In this document: positions 12,431 to 24,200 of the stretch, in pieces
Numbering within the stretch: position 1 is the stretch's first letter
Layout: the number at the start of each line of letters is the position of its first letter
Source of the DNA: Sitta carolinensis
Lineage: Eukaryota > Chordata > Aves > Passeriformes > Sittidae
Length of the DNA: 64,000 nt
Assembly (NCBI GenBank): GCA_032173965.1
Contig: CM063288.1
Coordinates: forward strand, 27,188,001 to 27,252,000
Direction of reading: 5' to 3'
The notes under the pieces: model-generated
Told to the model about the DNA's origin: nothing
The model's database searches: none
Seen by the model: only the letters and a program-made list of their open reading frames with translations
Position numbers and translations under genes: made by a program

Positions 12431-13564
12431 ATAGGAATGAGAAGCGAAGCCACTAAAGGGTGATACGACATTCAATTTGGAACAGTTCAAAACGGTAAAA
12501 AGCAGAGCAGAAAAATACCATCAGAGGTCAGAACCTATATGGAGAAGATTGACAGAACTGAGGTGGATGAGCCCAAAAAAGTGAGGCAAGCCACACCTTT
12601 GCAGACTTCAGTATCACCACTGCTTCAAACAATCATATTTCATTCTGTTTACTTCAGAGAAAACACATCTGGAGTCAGGAATACAGTCAGGAATTATTTT
12701 AACTCTTTTTTGCCCATCTTGCTAAAGAGACAGGTAAATTACTATTCTGGCCAATGTTGACTGAAAAATGCTTTCATCAATATTTTTGCTATTTAAAATC
12801 TCATCATCAATCCCGTCTTATTATTTCAAAGTCAGCCTGTAATTGAAAGCATTTCAGACCTACTTAATTAAAATACATCTTTGGTGCTCTTTGTTGTTGA
12901 ACTGCTGATAGCTCACATTAACTTGAAACATGCTTTTATCAGGGACCATGAAAATCTTCCCACATTTATGTTTTGGTTGGTTTTCTGCTGAGTAAAGAAT
13001 ATGCTGATATGCTGTAAACAATGTATTTTTAATCTCTTACAGGACAAAAAAACAAATTCTTGGCTGATGCTGAAAGTTTTTAGTAGCAAACTGCTAAGAA
13101 GCAGCACAAATTTGATTTTAAAAGTTTTTAAATTATGCAACAAAACAAAAGGGTAAGGATTCATAATAAAATTTGAAAATTTTTTAATTGAAGTCTTCCA
13201 ATGAACAAACTTTTTTGCATGCCAGTCACCTCTCCTTTTCATACTGTAGCTTTGCAAATAGATCTTTCAGGCTTGAACAATCACAGAGATGCTGCAGTAG
13301 GTTATTTCATTTATTTATCCTGAGGCCCACTGGACAGTTAACTAAATTCTGCTGAGCTCTTGCATGTCTGAAGCCCTGTTTGAGCTGTGTCAGGACAGCC
13401 TGATCTGCACAACACCTTGAGGGCAAGGAGTGCACCTTAACCCTGAAATACCAGGAAATCTATAAAAATATAAAAGATTGCCCATAGTGTCAAATGCTTC
13501 AGCAGCTTGATGTTAGAATTAGTAGAGTCTTAAGAATGAAAAGTTATATACAAAATACTCATTA

Positions 13565-13709
13565 TAGAAGTTCCAGATAAAATCTGAAAAGAAAGCTGAC
13601 AAGCAGAGTTCTTCTATATTCTACTTTTCTACCCAGACCTGGTGGAGGGAGAAACATTTCCTCCATCACCAGTCTACAACTTTCATTCAGCATCTGATCA
13701 TTCCATTGC
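13565..13709 (-). pseudogene. AOX relic, exon 15 equivalent
   Basis: After an intact acceptor (ttaccag) the frame reads QWNDQMLNESCRLVMEEM and KVEYRRTLLVSFLFRFYLE, strikingly like mammalian AOX1. It then runs into TAA TGA where VSQ.L should follow. The 3' end and donor are lost. Confidence 0.93.
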
Positions 13710-13958
13710 CTGGTAAATATAAACCCCAGACTAAAGTCAACACATCTTTATAAGTAACAGAGGCTAAAGAGACTGTAAAGTATCTGAGAAGTGAATCAGT
13801 ATAAATAATATCAAGAAGTTATCTGTTGTTAGAGAGGACAGGTCAAATACAGATTGTAAGAGGCTGACTATGGGATCTCTACTGGCACAGTCATGCAAAC
13901 CCCATGCTTCACCCTATGACTCCTACATTTTGGTAAAATACATTAAAATATCCAGTGC

Positions 13959-14117
13959 CTTCCTATAAGGAAGTCTTACAGGACTTTTTTGCACTGAGTG
14001 TAGTTGAGCCAATGCCTCCAGATAAAATACTCAGATCTACAATGGTGTCTGTAACTGGATGGAAGATGACTAGCATTCCACAGTTCACCATGGAGAGAGC
14101 ATTTTCCTGTCTGAAGA
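13959..14117 (-). pseudogene. AOX relic, exon 14 equivalent
   Basis: Reads FRQENALSMVNCGMLVIF and VDLSILSGGIGSTTLSAKKS, matching [20 protein letters not shown] and the following GG..TT.CAK region of AOX1. It is 159 nt against 185, lacks the first codons, has a frame break near the end, and has a gc in place of the gt donor. Confidence 0.88.
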
Positions 14118-15860
14118 CTAAAATAAAGTCATCCTAATGGAAAAAAAAAAATGCCATCAAGGTCAGAAATCGATCAAAAGATATTATTTCTTGTGCTTTA
14201 GGTGTTACACCAAAGTTTCAATTAAAGTTTTATTTTTCTTTAAGTACTAAGTACTTAAGAAAAGTTCTTACTAAATAAGAAGTACTAAGCTAATCCTAGA
14301 CAGTTATACTAAGCAGGGACATTATTTGAGGTTATCTATATGTAAGAAAACATGCCAAAATTTTAACTTTATCAGCAGTTTGATGATTTCAGAGTGCTGG
14401 AAAAGCACTCTGGTCCTGGCCTATATATATGGCCAGTATGTTCTTTTAGTTTTATTTCAACTTAGAAAATAGTGGTTTCTTCTCTAGGACATGGAGGTCT
14501 CACTGTGATAAGGACCCTGACTTTGTGAAGATTTTGCACTCAGAAACTTAACATTTTGATGCTACAGTAATGGCATTTACAGAGAGAGGCACTAGAAGCA
14601 GCTGGGCTTTCTATTGTCAGAAATATTTTGTTCTGGGGGCAAACCCACATATTTTAAAAGAAAATGTAGCAGCACTATTTTTCTCAATCAGGCACAGATG
14701 AGTTTGTTGAAGAAAGTCTATAAAATGCTCTTTTTATAGCCCCAGAAAGAAATTTCCCATGGTGAAACTGCTTAAACTCACATGTTATTCATATGACCTT
14801 CCTGCTCCTTCAAGTGACCTTTTGATTGCCAGCAGTACTAATTGTATTTTGCTCGTTTTGTTGTCCTCACTTCCACTCCTCTTGGGTGCAACCATCTCTT
14901 CTTGAAAGGCAAGACTCTGAAATACCCTCTATGATAGCTTTAGCTCTGTGGCACAACTTGTCATTGGACAAAGCAGGTTGGGGTTTCTTTTTCCTTTTAA
15001 TTTGTGGAAGGAACATGTTTCTCCTGAATTTTCACTTCCAAGCTGTTTATTTCTCAAATCACTACTATAGCTCAAAACTTCTGGGCACTCAAAACTTTAC
15101 TGCTGCCAACACCGGTTTTGCAGGCTTTCAGCTGATGGGAATCCTTTTGTTTTTCATGGCAAACCTGCCACAGCCAGCCAACTCCTCATGGGCAGAGGCA
15201 CTGGTGCAGCATGAGGCCACGTGTGTTTAGTGAGCTGCACTGCAGCGGGCGGCTGCTCTGGGGACTGACCCTCGGGTGCCAAGGGTGCCAGAGACTCCTG
15301 GCTCACTCCTTCACTGACGTCAATCACAACACACTGGTTCGTGGCTCCCCGTCCTTCTCCTCATATCCACTAGGGGATACCGAAGAGCACAGGAACAAGG
15401 ACACGTTTCCTCTGCCCCTCATCCCCCAGTGCCACATGCTGCTGCCTTTGGTGACAGTGGTTAGGACCTTATTTTTTGAGTAGTTGCAACTCAGGATTAT
15501 TCATTGTAAATCGCTAATTAGTTAGTGAGAAGAGGTCAGGAATGAGCTTATTGCTGAAGACTGTGTGACAATATGGCACTTTTCCGTATAGTCCAAATAT
15601 TCAGGCAGCCTAAATTTTTTTGTCTGAAAGGGGCTCAAGCACACATTTAAAAGTAGGGAAAAAACAGTAAGAGGCACAAAGAAGTAGAAGACGATGTCTA
15701 GCTGGAAGAAGTGGGAGAGGTGATGGAGGGATGCCAGAATTTTCTTAGCTACTTCCAAGCAGGAGTAGCCTGCATGTTTCAGTGCCTACTGAAAATGATG
15801 GAAGTATTCTAATAACTACATGGGAACATGAATAAAACTTCTGAAGCACTGGAGTCTTAT

Positions 15861-15965
15861 CTTTACGGAGTATGGGATGAGAACAGAAACAGTGAACTCT
15901 TTGGCATTTATGTCAGCATGCTCATAGCCAGCAAGGAACTGATCATTTAAAAGAATCTTTACCAT
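15861..15965 (-). pseudogene. AOX relic, exon 13 equivalent
   Basis: Encodes LLNDQFLAGYEHADINAKEF and TVSVLIPYSVK, the end of the FAD domain. It is 105 nt against 110 nt in the intact gene. The 5-nt loss lies near the 5' end and shifts the frame, and the donor has become ataaga in place of gtaaga. Confidence 0.9.
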
Positions 15966-16936
15966 CTGTTGGAGAAAACTGTAGTTTGTTATTGAATGTG
16001 AAGCAAGAAGGAAACATTTTTGCATTGCAGATTCAAATTTTGTTGAATCTGTGCAAAAGAATATATTAAGATCAATATGGACTCAGCAGGATCTAGCCTT
16101 TGAGCAGAAAGGCTACTCTATATAGATTTCCCTATATGAATGCCATAGTTCTTTACCACACATAAAACACCAACTATTTTATACTTTCAAGAAAATATAT
16201 GTCTTAAAATGCCAATAATAGTCAGAAAATCGGTTTAAGTTTAAATACGGCTATCCTATTTCTATTCAAAACCACTAAATCATTAAAGTACAGTAAGTTT
16301 TAAGTAACTATCAAGCACCCAATAAGATGAGGGATCACCCTCGTACATATTTAGTTCAAAGACTGCAGAAACTGTTGCAAAGATTTTCCAAACTTCTCAC
16401 CGATTCTATGTTGCAAGGATGGGACTTGCTTTGGCTTGATTACTGGGAGCGTTATTTAAACAGGATGCACATGTATATACACAAAATACCAGTGACTTCA
16501 AGAGAAGTTTCTAGGCACATGGCCCTAGAGAATGAGCCAAAGTTTATCATAAAAATTAACAGGCAAAAGCAAGAAAAGCAAACAGTGGTGTCATTACAAA
16601 GATAACCTGATAAATGGAGTGACATGACCAGAGGGCAGAAAGGAGGCCTTCCTACCTGTCAGGCACATCCACCTCACTTTCCTGAGATGGCTAGATGTTG
16701 TTCCCTTTTGCCTTGTGAAACAGAAGGACAGTGTTTTCTACTGGCAAATACTATTTGCAAGTTAAAATGACAAGCAAGTACCAGGATAATGTTCTCCATT
16801 CTCCTAAATGTACCATTCTAACTCATCTAGGAGATGCACAGCAGTATTTAATTTGAAAAACACTACCCACAGACATATTCTCTGTTGCAGTGTTCTGCCC
16901 ACCTCAAAGATATTTGGCAGGGGGGCCAAAGCTTAC

Positions 16937-17003
16937 CTTCTGATGCCAAAGTGGTAAGATTGGGTTTGAGTCCCAGGATGATCCCCTGCTAACAATGTCT
17001 TCC
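16937..17003 (-). pseudogene. AOX relic, exon 12 equivalent (partial)
   Basis: Pieces corresponding to GGHIVSR..HP and DSNPILPL can be read in two frames, ending at a still intact donor (gaag|gtaagc at 16937). The intact gene has FGGNIISR and SDLNPVLAA here. Internal deletions break the frame. The right edge is approximate. Confidence 0.6.
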
Positions 17004-17214
17004 TAAAGACTTTGTTAACAAACAATGAGGTTATTTTTAAGCTTGCCCTTCTTATAAGTAACAGAGATCTGTAACATAACCCCATTTTATTCCATTAAAA
17101 GACCTGTTAGAAATTGTATTTGTTTTGCTCAATCTTAACTGAAGTTCTACCTTTGTACTCTTTAATGTGATTTAACCTACTGTTCCTTTCAGAAGTCCTT
17201 TCTCATATCATCTC

Positions 17215-17354
17215 TGTTGACAGAAACCAGGTTTACTTTTCTCCCCCACAAAGGCATGGCTATTTCCTCAGCTTCTTCAGGGTAGGGGAGAAATCCATGT
17301 TGTTCTCTTGCTGTGGAAAATCACAGCAGTTCTTTGTTGCTCTTGAACCATTCT
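17215..17354 (-). pseudogene. AOX relic, exon 9 equivalent
   Basis: After an intact acceptor (atcacag) the frame reads RMVQEQQRTAVIFHSKR then TTWISP, matching the start of the FAD-domain exon (AOX1 here: [20 protein letters not shown]). A one-base loss then shifts the frame, TLKKL follows, and an in-frame TAG appears. The 3' end, which should read GNTSVG, is eroded, so the left edge is approximate. Confidence 0.85.
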
Positions 17355-17359
17355 CTGTG

Positions 17360-20300
17360 ATGGAAATGACAAAGATCTGGTAAATCTGACTACTGCCAGC
17401 ATGAACCACGATACTGCTCAGTAGGACATTGTCATGAGAGAGAGTGAGATATTATTGAGGCTTTTCACCCGAGGTTCCCGTGGTGCTGAACAGTGCTGAG
17501 CTTACATCATAATCATATTGCTCAGGAAACTGAAGTAAGAATTAACTAAATGACCTGGTAAGAGACACACTAAATAAATGGTAGCAGAAGATTAGTATTA
17601 TGTTTCTTTTCCCTACTCTGGTGATTCTGAAGTATTTCCCTTGTGTACAATGTAAAAGGTAAAACAATGTTACTGGACTTTAGGGGAAATCAGGATGCTA
17701 AAATCTCACTGCATATGTGACAGAATGCAAGAAGAGTGTTCTCTTAGGGAGGATCACTACATGCCCATTTGCTGAGTCATGTATCTGCCATACTAGACTC
17801 AGACCAGTTTCCACAATATATAAAATGTTTTTTAAATTTGTCTTTCCAGAAGTACTGTCTCCTTGGGATGGTTGATCAGTGTTTACATTTTTGTTTAATC
17901 AGTGTTTTTCTGCCACTTTGTTTCTAACCAGACTATATATATAGCCCTTTTTACCCCCTGAGGATATCAGGTATGTTCTTTTCATATTTGACAAGTGCCA
18001 TGTGGAATCATGGTTTCAAAATATGCAGAAGCAATCCCTGAGAAACACCTATCTTTGCAGACAATGCAATTAAAAGACCAGTGGACAAACAAAAAAACTG
18101 CTGCAACTCTGGACTGGCCTTCTAGGTAAATGACATACCTGAAAAACAAAAAAATCCCTATGTGTCTGTGTAACCAATCGGAATCTTACTGGCATGGACA
18201 CCTTGTGTAGGCTGGAGAAGCAGTGCACTCCTCCTGGCAGCTCAATCTGAACATGCAGAGCAGATGGTGGCATCTTCTTTCTGTCTGACCAGCTTTATCA
18301 ACCAGCAGCAGTTTAGCCAAGATCTTTAATCCAAGTATAAGATTTGTAAAACATTAATTTAATACTTGCATTCTTAAAGCATGAGTTTCTCAAAGGCAGG
18401 GCAAGTAGCAGAAAGGCAGATTTACTTCCTTTTCATGCTTTCCTAAAGAATTTTATGCCTTAATGTGAACGTTCTGCACTGAGAGACAGTCATTAAATAA
18501 GAAAGTTGCACTCTCTGACAAACGGTTTACGAAGCCAACTGCCTTCCAGCAAATAGCACTCTGTGATATCATGACAAAACAAAGAACTGTGCCATGCATT
18601 TTCAGAACTCAAATGAACTTTTGTGCTTGTGAAGTGGTTGTGTAATAGCAGCAAGAACTGCCCACGAATATTTGCAAAAGGAATGCAAACAAAGAATTTT
18701 GCAAGAAGCTACTGAAACACAAGTGAGGATTAAAAAAAAAAAAGTCTGAACCTGACTGCTTGGATTCTACTCAGTCTGGTCTGAGATTACTGATGTTGGC
18801 ACAGGGTCTCCTTTGCACCTTAGGTGGGGACAGAGGCATCTCTTTAAACAGATTGTAGCACCAAACAGTGAAACTAAGAAGATGTTTCAAATCAGAAAAG
18901 CTAATTGTGGCAGCAGCATTCAGACTTAATTTATTGACTTCTAACAATATATAAAAACCAAATTAATACAAAGAAAGTGAAGAAAATGAAGCAAACCCCA
19001 AAAAGGCATCAGCTGCCTAAATCACCTTCAGTACCATTTCCAGAGATTACAATTACTGTTACCTGCCTGGTCTCAAGCTGCTGTATATCTTCCAGTCCTG
19101 TGCTCTCCTGTGCCACGTCTCTATTGTCTTATGACATGTAAAATGGTATAGACACCTATGTTAAGCAACTGCATTTCACCAACTCATCACAGTTACAGAG
19201 AGACAAACTGAAACAATAACAATTTCCTATCTTAATAGCCAATGCAAAAGCTGCTTAAGCAACCTGATTTCTGTCACAGATAGTGTCAGCTCAACAAATG
19301 AAGGGAAGACAAGAGAAATTGTGGAACACTGAGTGGCAGTGAAATAATAAGACCCTGCAGGCTGACGTGCCATCCATTCTCCCATTCAAAGCACACTGAA
19401 CTCCATGTCAATTTTCCCATTGTGTTCAGAGGCTCTTGGTTTGCTCCCTAAGATTAAGAAAGCTTCTGGTGGAAATTACAACTCTGTCAACTTTTGGGAT
19501 AAAATTATATATACCTAGGCCAGCCATGGCAACTTGCCTGACATAGCAAAAGAGAATCGTAACTCTTGTTTCTTGCATGTTTTTAACACAAAGATACCTG
19601 TGCCAAAAGATTCTAAACCAGCTTTACTACAAGTCAGAGCATCATTTCTGGTCAAAAAGGCACTGAATCCAACAAACATGGTTCTGATTCTTTGACAAAG
19701 ATGTCTGCACTCACACTTCACTGCAAGACTCAAATCTAAATTAGAAAATTAGCTGAACCATTACAAAATCATTTATCATATGAAGTTGTTTAGTGTAATA
19801 TGTGGCAAAAAGTTATCTAGCACACCTTTACACTTCATTCTAACTTTCCTCTCCTGCAGCATTTGAGCTGTGCTGATCAGCAGATCTTTCTTGTTGAAAA
19901 GACATGGCTCAAATGCAGATTTATTTCTAACAATTAAATGCAGTCATTTAAGCAAAATACTGTAATGAGTACACTGGAGGAAGAATGAAGATAAGGATGT
20001 AAGATATAAAGTGCATATTTTTGGTAGCTGATTCTATTCAGAAAAAGAGAAAATACATTTATTTGTGTGTTGATTAGTGTGTCTTGGGGCAGCAAACCAG
20101 TTTTCCATTCCGATCTTGTGCACTATGGTTTGTCATTCACACAGATGTGGCCCGAGGAGGATGCAGCTTCGTTGTTCGTCATCTAAGAGATAAGCAAGAA
20201 ATGAGAACAGTGACTTTATTTGACTGGCAACCTCCCAACATGGCCCTTATCAGGTGCCTCCGAGTCAGTGATAACTGGGATTAGCACTAAAGAGGGATGG

Positions 20301-21126
20301 AGAAGCATGGTCCCTGCTCTGGTGGACCTCACCTCCTGCAAGTTCCTGCAACGAGAGTAAGCCCACAAACCTACTGATTCAGGGGCTAATGGTGCCTCAC
20401 CACAATCACAGAAATACCACGGGAGTAATCTGTGAATGAGAGCTCAAGAGTTTTCATAGCAGAACCTCAGAGGTTCAGGGCACAGCAGGGATTTGTATGC
20501 TGGCAAGGACCTTGCCTCTCTAAGTAAAATCTTACCCACAAAAAGAATTGTAAAAGCAGTGGGAACATGACTACAGTGAACAGTTGCAGAAAACAGAGCA
20601 TAAAGGATCAGCATTATATGAAGAGAATGGCCTTGTTTGTTTTAATTCTGTCTCTTTGTGATAGCTCTGAGTTAATTATTTTTCTCTCAAAGAGTACTGG
20701 GTATAGCAAGGAGTACTAGAATGAAGTGAGAACGCCAGCATGCAGTCAAGTGGGGCAAAGCACCTGGAAGGAGACTGAAGATGCTTAGAGGCTGATCCAT
20801 TGCAGGTTAATAAGATGAGCTATTTAATCCTCTATGGGATTTGACAACCAGGAGAAAGGAGAAGGGTTCAGGGAAAGAGAAGATTGTAAAAATTATGTGA
20901 ATTTCAAAGAAAAAAAAAATAGAGAAAACCCAGGGAAATGCCAATACAATGTTTGAACAGCATTTGTTGAAATAATTTTTGTAAATGAGACCTGTTACCA
21001 GACATTTCAATTACAAGGAGCTGTATCTAAATCATGACTAGGCACTCCACTATTTAGGGGTGCTGAAGTCAGAAAATACTCCTACCCAGCCATTGTTAAA
21101 CAGAGCCTTCCCCCACCTTCTCTCAC
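17360..21126. other. Spacer between AOX1 exon 34 and the AOX relic
   Basis: This stretch must hold the AOX1 terminal exon (about 16 residues and stop in mammals) and 3' UTR, if they are kept. I could not identify either by peptide similarity. I also see no trace of exons 1-8 of the downstream relic. Confidence 0.5.
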
Positions 21127-21294
21127 CATCTCGGTAAAGGCGTCACTGCAGTTTGCCCGTATTTGCTCAGCAGTCAGAGGGCTGTTCAGTGCAAAGGTCT
21201 TTTTCAGTCCTCTTTCATTCCTCACACCAGTTACTGCATCTCTCAAAGCGAAGAACACAGAGCATCCCAAAAAAAATCCTGCCTCACCTATCCC
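21127..21294 (-). CDS. AOX1: AOX1 exon 34, catalytic glutamate exon
   Basis: 168 nt encoding [20 protein letters not shown] and [18 protein letters not shown]. The Glu of GIGE is the general base of the family; the usual GESG reads GEAG. A good donor (gtgaga) follows, so one more short exon is expected to the left. Confidence 0.97.
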
Positions 21295-24200
21295 CTGAAA
21301 AAGATTTTTAAAAGCCAGTCTCTCATATAAATACACACATACAGTCCTATTTTGTATTGCATAGTACACACAAGTAAGCTGCACACTCTAAATGACGCTA
21401 TGATTTCTCCATCAATTAATATTTTTATCTTATTTTTATCTAATTTTTCAGTTATATATATATTTATAGATATTTAAATATTTTAAAATATTTTAAAATA
21501 TATATATTCATATATTTAGTTTATTTTCAGTTTATCAGTTTTCAGTTTAGAAGTATGGTTTTAAATTCATCTTGCAGCTTCTGTGTATGGTCTGTTAACA
21601 AAACTATAAAATCACTACTTGCCAACCATTAAAGTGACACAACAACATCTGGCTTTATGTCTTATTAGCTCCCCTTGTGTCATAAAACAGTCTACCAGAC
21701 ACTTGTTTGAAACAGTAAAGGAGAGGAACTGAAAACTTATATGTGCTTTATATCAAAGTAATTTCTCAGTTTGGCCTGGGATCTAAGAATTAGGCCCTAT
21801 GATGATCTGCTTACCTTGGATGCATAGATGGCATAAGGATTTTGAGAAGATGACAGCAGGGAAACACTAAACTGTTCTGGAATATCACAAACAGCAGGGA
21901 TCTTATACTGATCTGGACCTTGAGTACAGAGGACTCCTTCTGAAGAATACTTTAACTCCTCCATTGTGTACAGCCCAATGCCTTGAACAAAAGCACCTTC
22001 AATCTTTAAGTAAGAAAAGAAATTACATTTATGTACTCATGTTTGGTTAACTAAGAAAACTTCACCAGGAACTCATTTGAATCACTAGCTGTTTCTGTAA
22101 TATATGTGAGGCCTAATGCACTTCTGTTTGCCTAATGAAATTCTTCAACATTTTGGGACAACTGTAATAGAAAAGCTTTCACACTCCTCTCTCGTACCTG
22201 AGAAGACAAATGTTTGTATGAAGAAGTGATGAGATCTGTGGACCAGCCTGCAATGAATAAAGATGTTTCCCTGATATCAAGTGAGGAAGGCAGGTCAAAC
22301 AACTTGGAGACTGTAGAACACAAAGAGGATTTAAGTCCAGTAGACAGAAGACATACACACATACTGGAAGTACTACAGGTTGAAACCATGGGTAAAATCC
22401 AACCTTCTTTGACATCCACAGAGTTCTGACACTAATTCAATTAAAGAAAGTCTATAGGCAAAAGACATTCTAATATGATCTATAATCTAGTAAAGAAATG
22501 GTTATCTTCTGAATTAATGAAGTAATCTTCATTAATTAATAATTAATAAGGACAATAGTAAAATAGAAAAAAGGCATCAGAAAATTCTTGGCACGTACCT
22601 GTCCTATATCCACAGCTGGATTTATGCTGCATCCAATGTCCATAACAATGTCTGTTCTGAGGTTCTGTTAATAAAATTCAAATTTATATTACCCAGACAG
22701 ATGGACTGAAAGCATCAGAAGATAATGTGGGTCAGAGTTGGTATTCAGTGAAGTAAGAAATACTGAGAAATACTGAATAATTTCCAATATCTCATCATGA
22801 GCAAAATGGGCTTGTCTCAATTTTTACAGAAGTTTAGCCAGAGACAGCCCTGCCAGATTTTTCCCATTGCTCAAGGAAATCCCCATACAAAAGGACACAT
22901 AGAGGACATATGATCATCAGTCTATAGCCTTTAGCTGACCAGATGGTCAAAAGCCTGGAAACTGAATATTGCTATAAGGTGTTTACTGGCAAACAGGGAC
23001 TGAACAAGCAAAGAACATGTTAGATGCCAGCCATAACCCAAGAGGTGAACACATATGACACTGACATGTGTGTCAGAAATTGGTTAATACTGCACAGCTT
23101 TCATTCTGCTCCACCCGTAATTCCTATTTCCATTATTGATATATTTACTATCATGTTAAGACAGGTGACTGGTTAAGCCCAAATAGGAATGATTGTTGAA
23201 GCAAGCTTTATTCACATTACTTTCAAAACTTCTCTGATATTCAGTTATTACCTTGTGATCTCCTGTTAGACAGTTAATTTCAACCTCTGAACAAGCAGCT
23301 CCAAAAAGAAAATACGTGAATGGGTGTCCTTCCCCTTTCTCCCAGTCCATGTATTCATTGTAACCTCTGATGGAAGAAACAAAGTCCACGAGAAGAAAAC
23401 TGACCACAATTTGCATTATAACAAAGCATATAAGCACATAAGTTTGAAAATGCTTGTGGAATCTTAAGTACAAAATCTTAAGCGAAATCTTAAGTAACAG
23501 CTCAGAACTTCAAAATTCATGAAAGCCTACAGAGCACTACTAGTTTAGGTTTGATGCCTCTGGTATTTCTATAAAATGTAGCAGACAAGCAAGCTATTTC
23601 AATTCAAAAAAGTCTATAACCAGCATAATCCCAGAAATATACTAATAAAAGCACAGTAACCAAATACAGAATTAACATTTAAGATAGTGGTTACTGGGGT
23701 AATAGCACATAAAGGAATTTAGAAAAAGGGAGGAAAACTATGAAAGAGTAATTTACAAGAGATAAATGAAAAAGTCAAAATTAAAGAAACAGCCTACAGA
23801 ATTAAATGAGAGGGTTAAAAGAGGAATATTGAAATAAAGGTGCAATTACTTAGAAGGGAGTGGGATTAACTGAGGACACCATAGTAGTCAGGAATGATGG
23901 GGTAAATCCAAGGACATGAGAGGACAATGAAATGTGGTATCTTCCAAACAGGGGAGTTACATGACTAAAGTGTATTTTCTGATTACATATGACTGAAATG
24001 TCTTCGATGAGCATGTTTAAGATTATCATAAAGCACTTATAGTACAGAACCAAAAAAGGGATACACAAAATCCAGATACTCAACTTCTCATAATCCATTT
24101 ATCTCAGCTGCCTTTGAGATTCTTGGAAGTAGAGCATACGACTGGATAAGAACTAGATCAATACAGAAGCTGAGGCTCAGGGAGCTGCAGATGTTTTTGG

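Larger units (their letters stand above)
10365..17354 (-). pseudogene. Aldehyde oxidase paralog relic (AOX2-like), downstream of AOX1
   Basis: A second molybdo-flavoenzyme copy in head-to-tail orientation with AOX1, now only collinear exon relics. Equivalents of exons 9 (17354), 12 (16937), 13 (15861-15965), 14 (13959-14117), 15 (~13565-13709), 21 (11791-11915) and 22 (10365-10491) are clear. Weak remains of exon 18 (near 12366-12400) and exon 23 (near 10171-10240) are possible. No equivalents of exons 1-8, 10-11, 16-17, 19-20 or 24-35 were found. Lesions include a 5-nt deletion and lost donor in exon 13, a GC donor and missing codons in exon 14, a stop cutting off exon 15, and a frameshift in exon 22. 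The relic reads closer to mammalian AOX1 at some places (KVEYRRTLLVSFLFRFYLE) than the intact neighbour does, so it is an old paralog and not a recent copy. Birds such as chicken are known to carry a second AOX gene in this cluster, and human keeps AOX pseudogenes between AOX1 and BZW1. Assignment to AOX2 is inferred from position. Confidence 0.88.

Noticed and set aside
12360..12465. Plus-strand peptide-like stretch (LYAILECDNIDLVVIPETRV)
   Set aside because: No family recognised and no splice context. The minus strand of the same bases fits the expected position of AOX relic exon 18 better, though weakly.
14826..15483. Two plus-strand frames of 134 and 90 codons
   Set aside because: No family resemblance, no splice or promoter context; they overlap the spacing between AOX relic exons 13 and 14.
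18070..18273. Minus-strand frame with a good internal acceptor, considered as the AOX1 terminal exon
   Set aside because: The translation after the acceptor (VCHLPRRPVQSCSS) lacks any resemblance to the AOX C-terminus.
19515..19545. Minus-strand GKLPWLA followed by a stop after a good acceptor, considered as the AOX1 last exon
   Set aside because: It has PW near a stop, but the frame does not fit phase 0 from exon 34 and the rest does not match.
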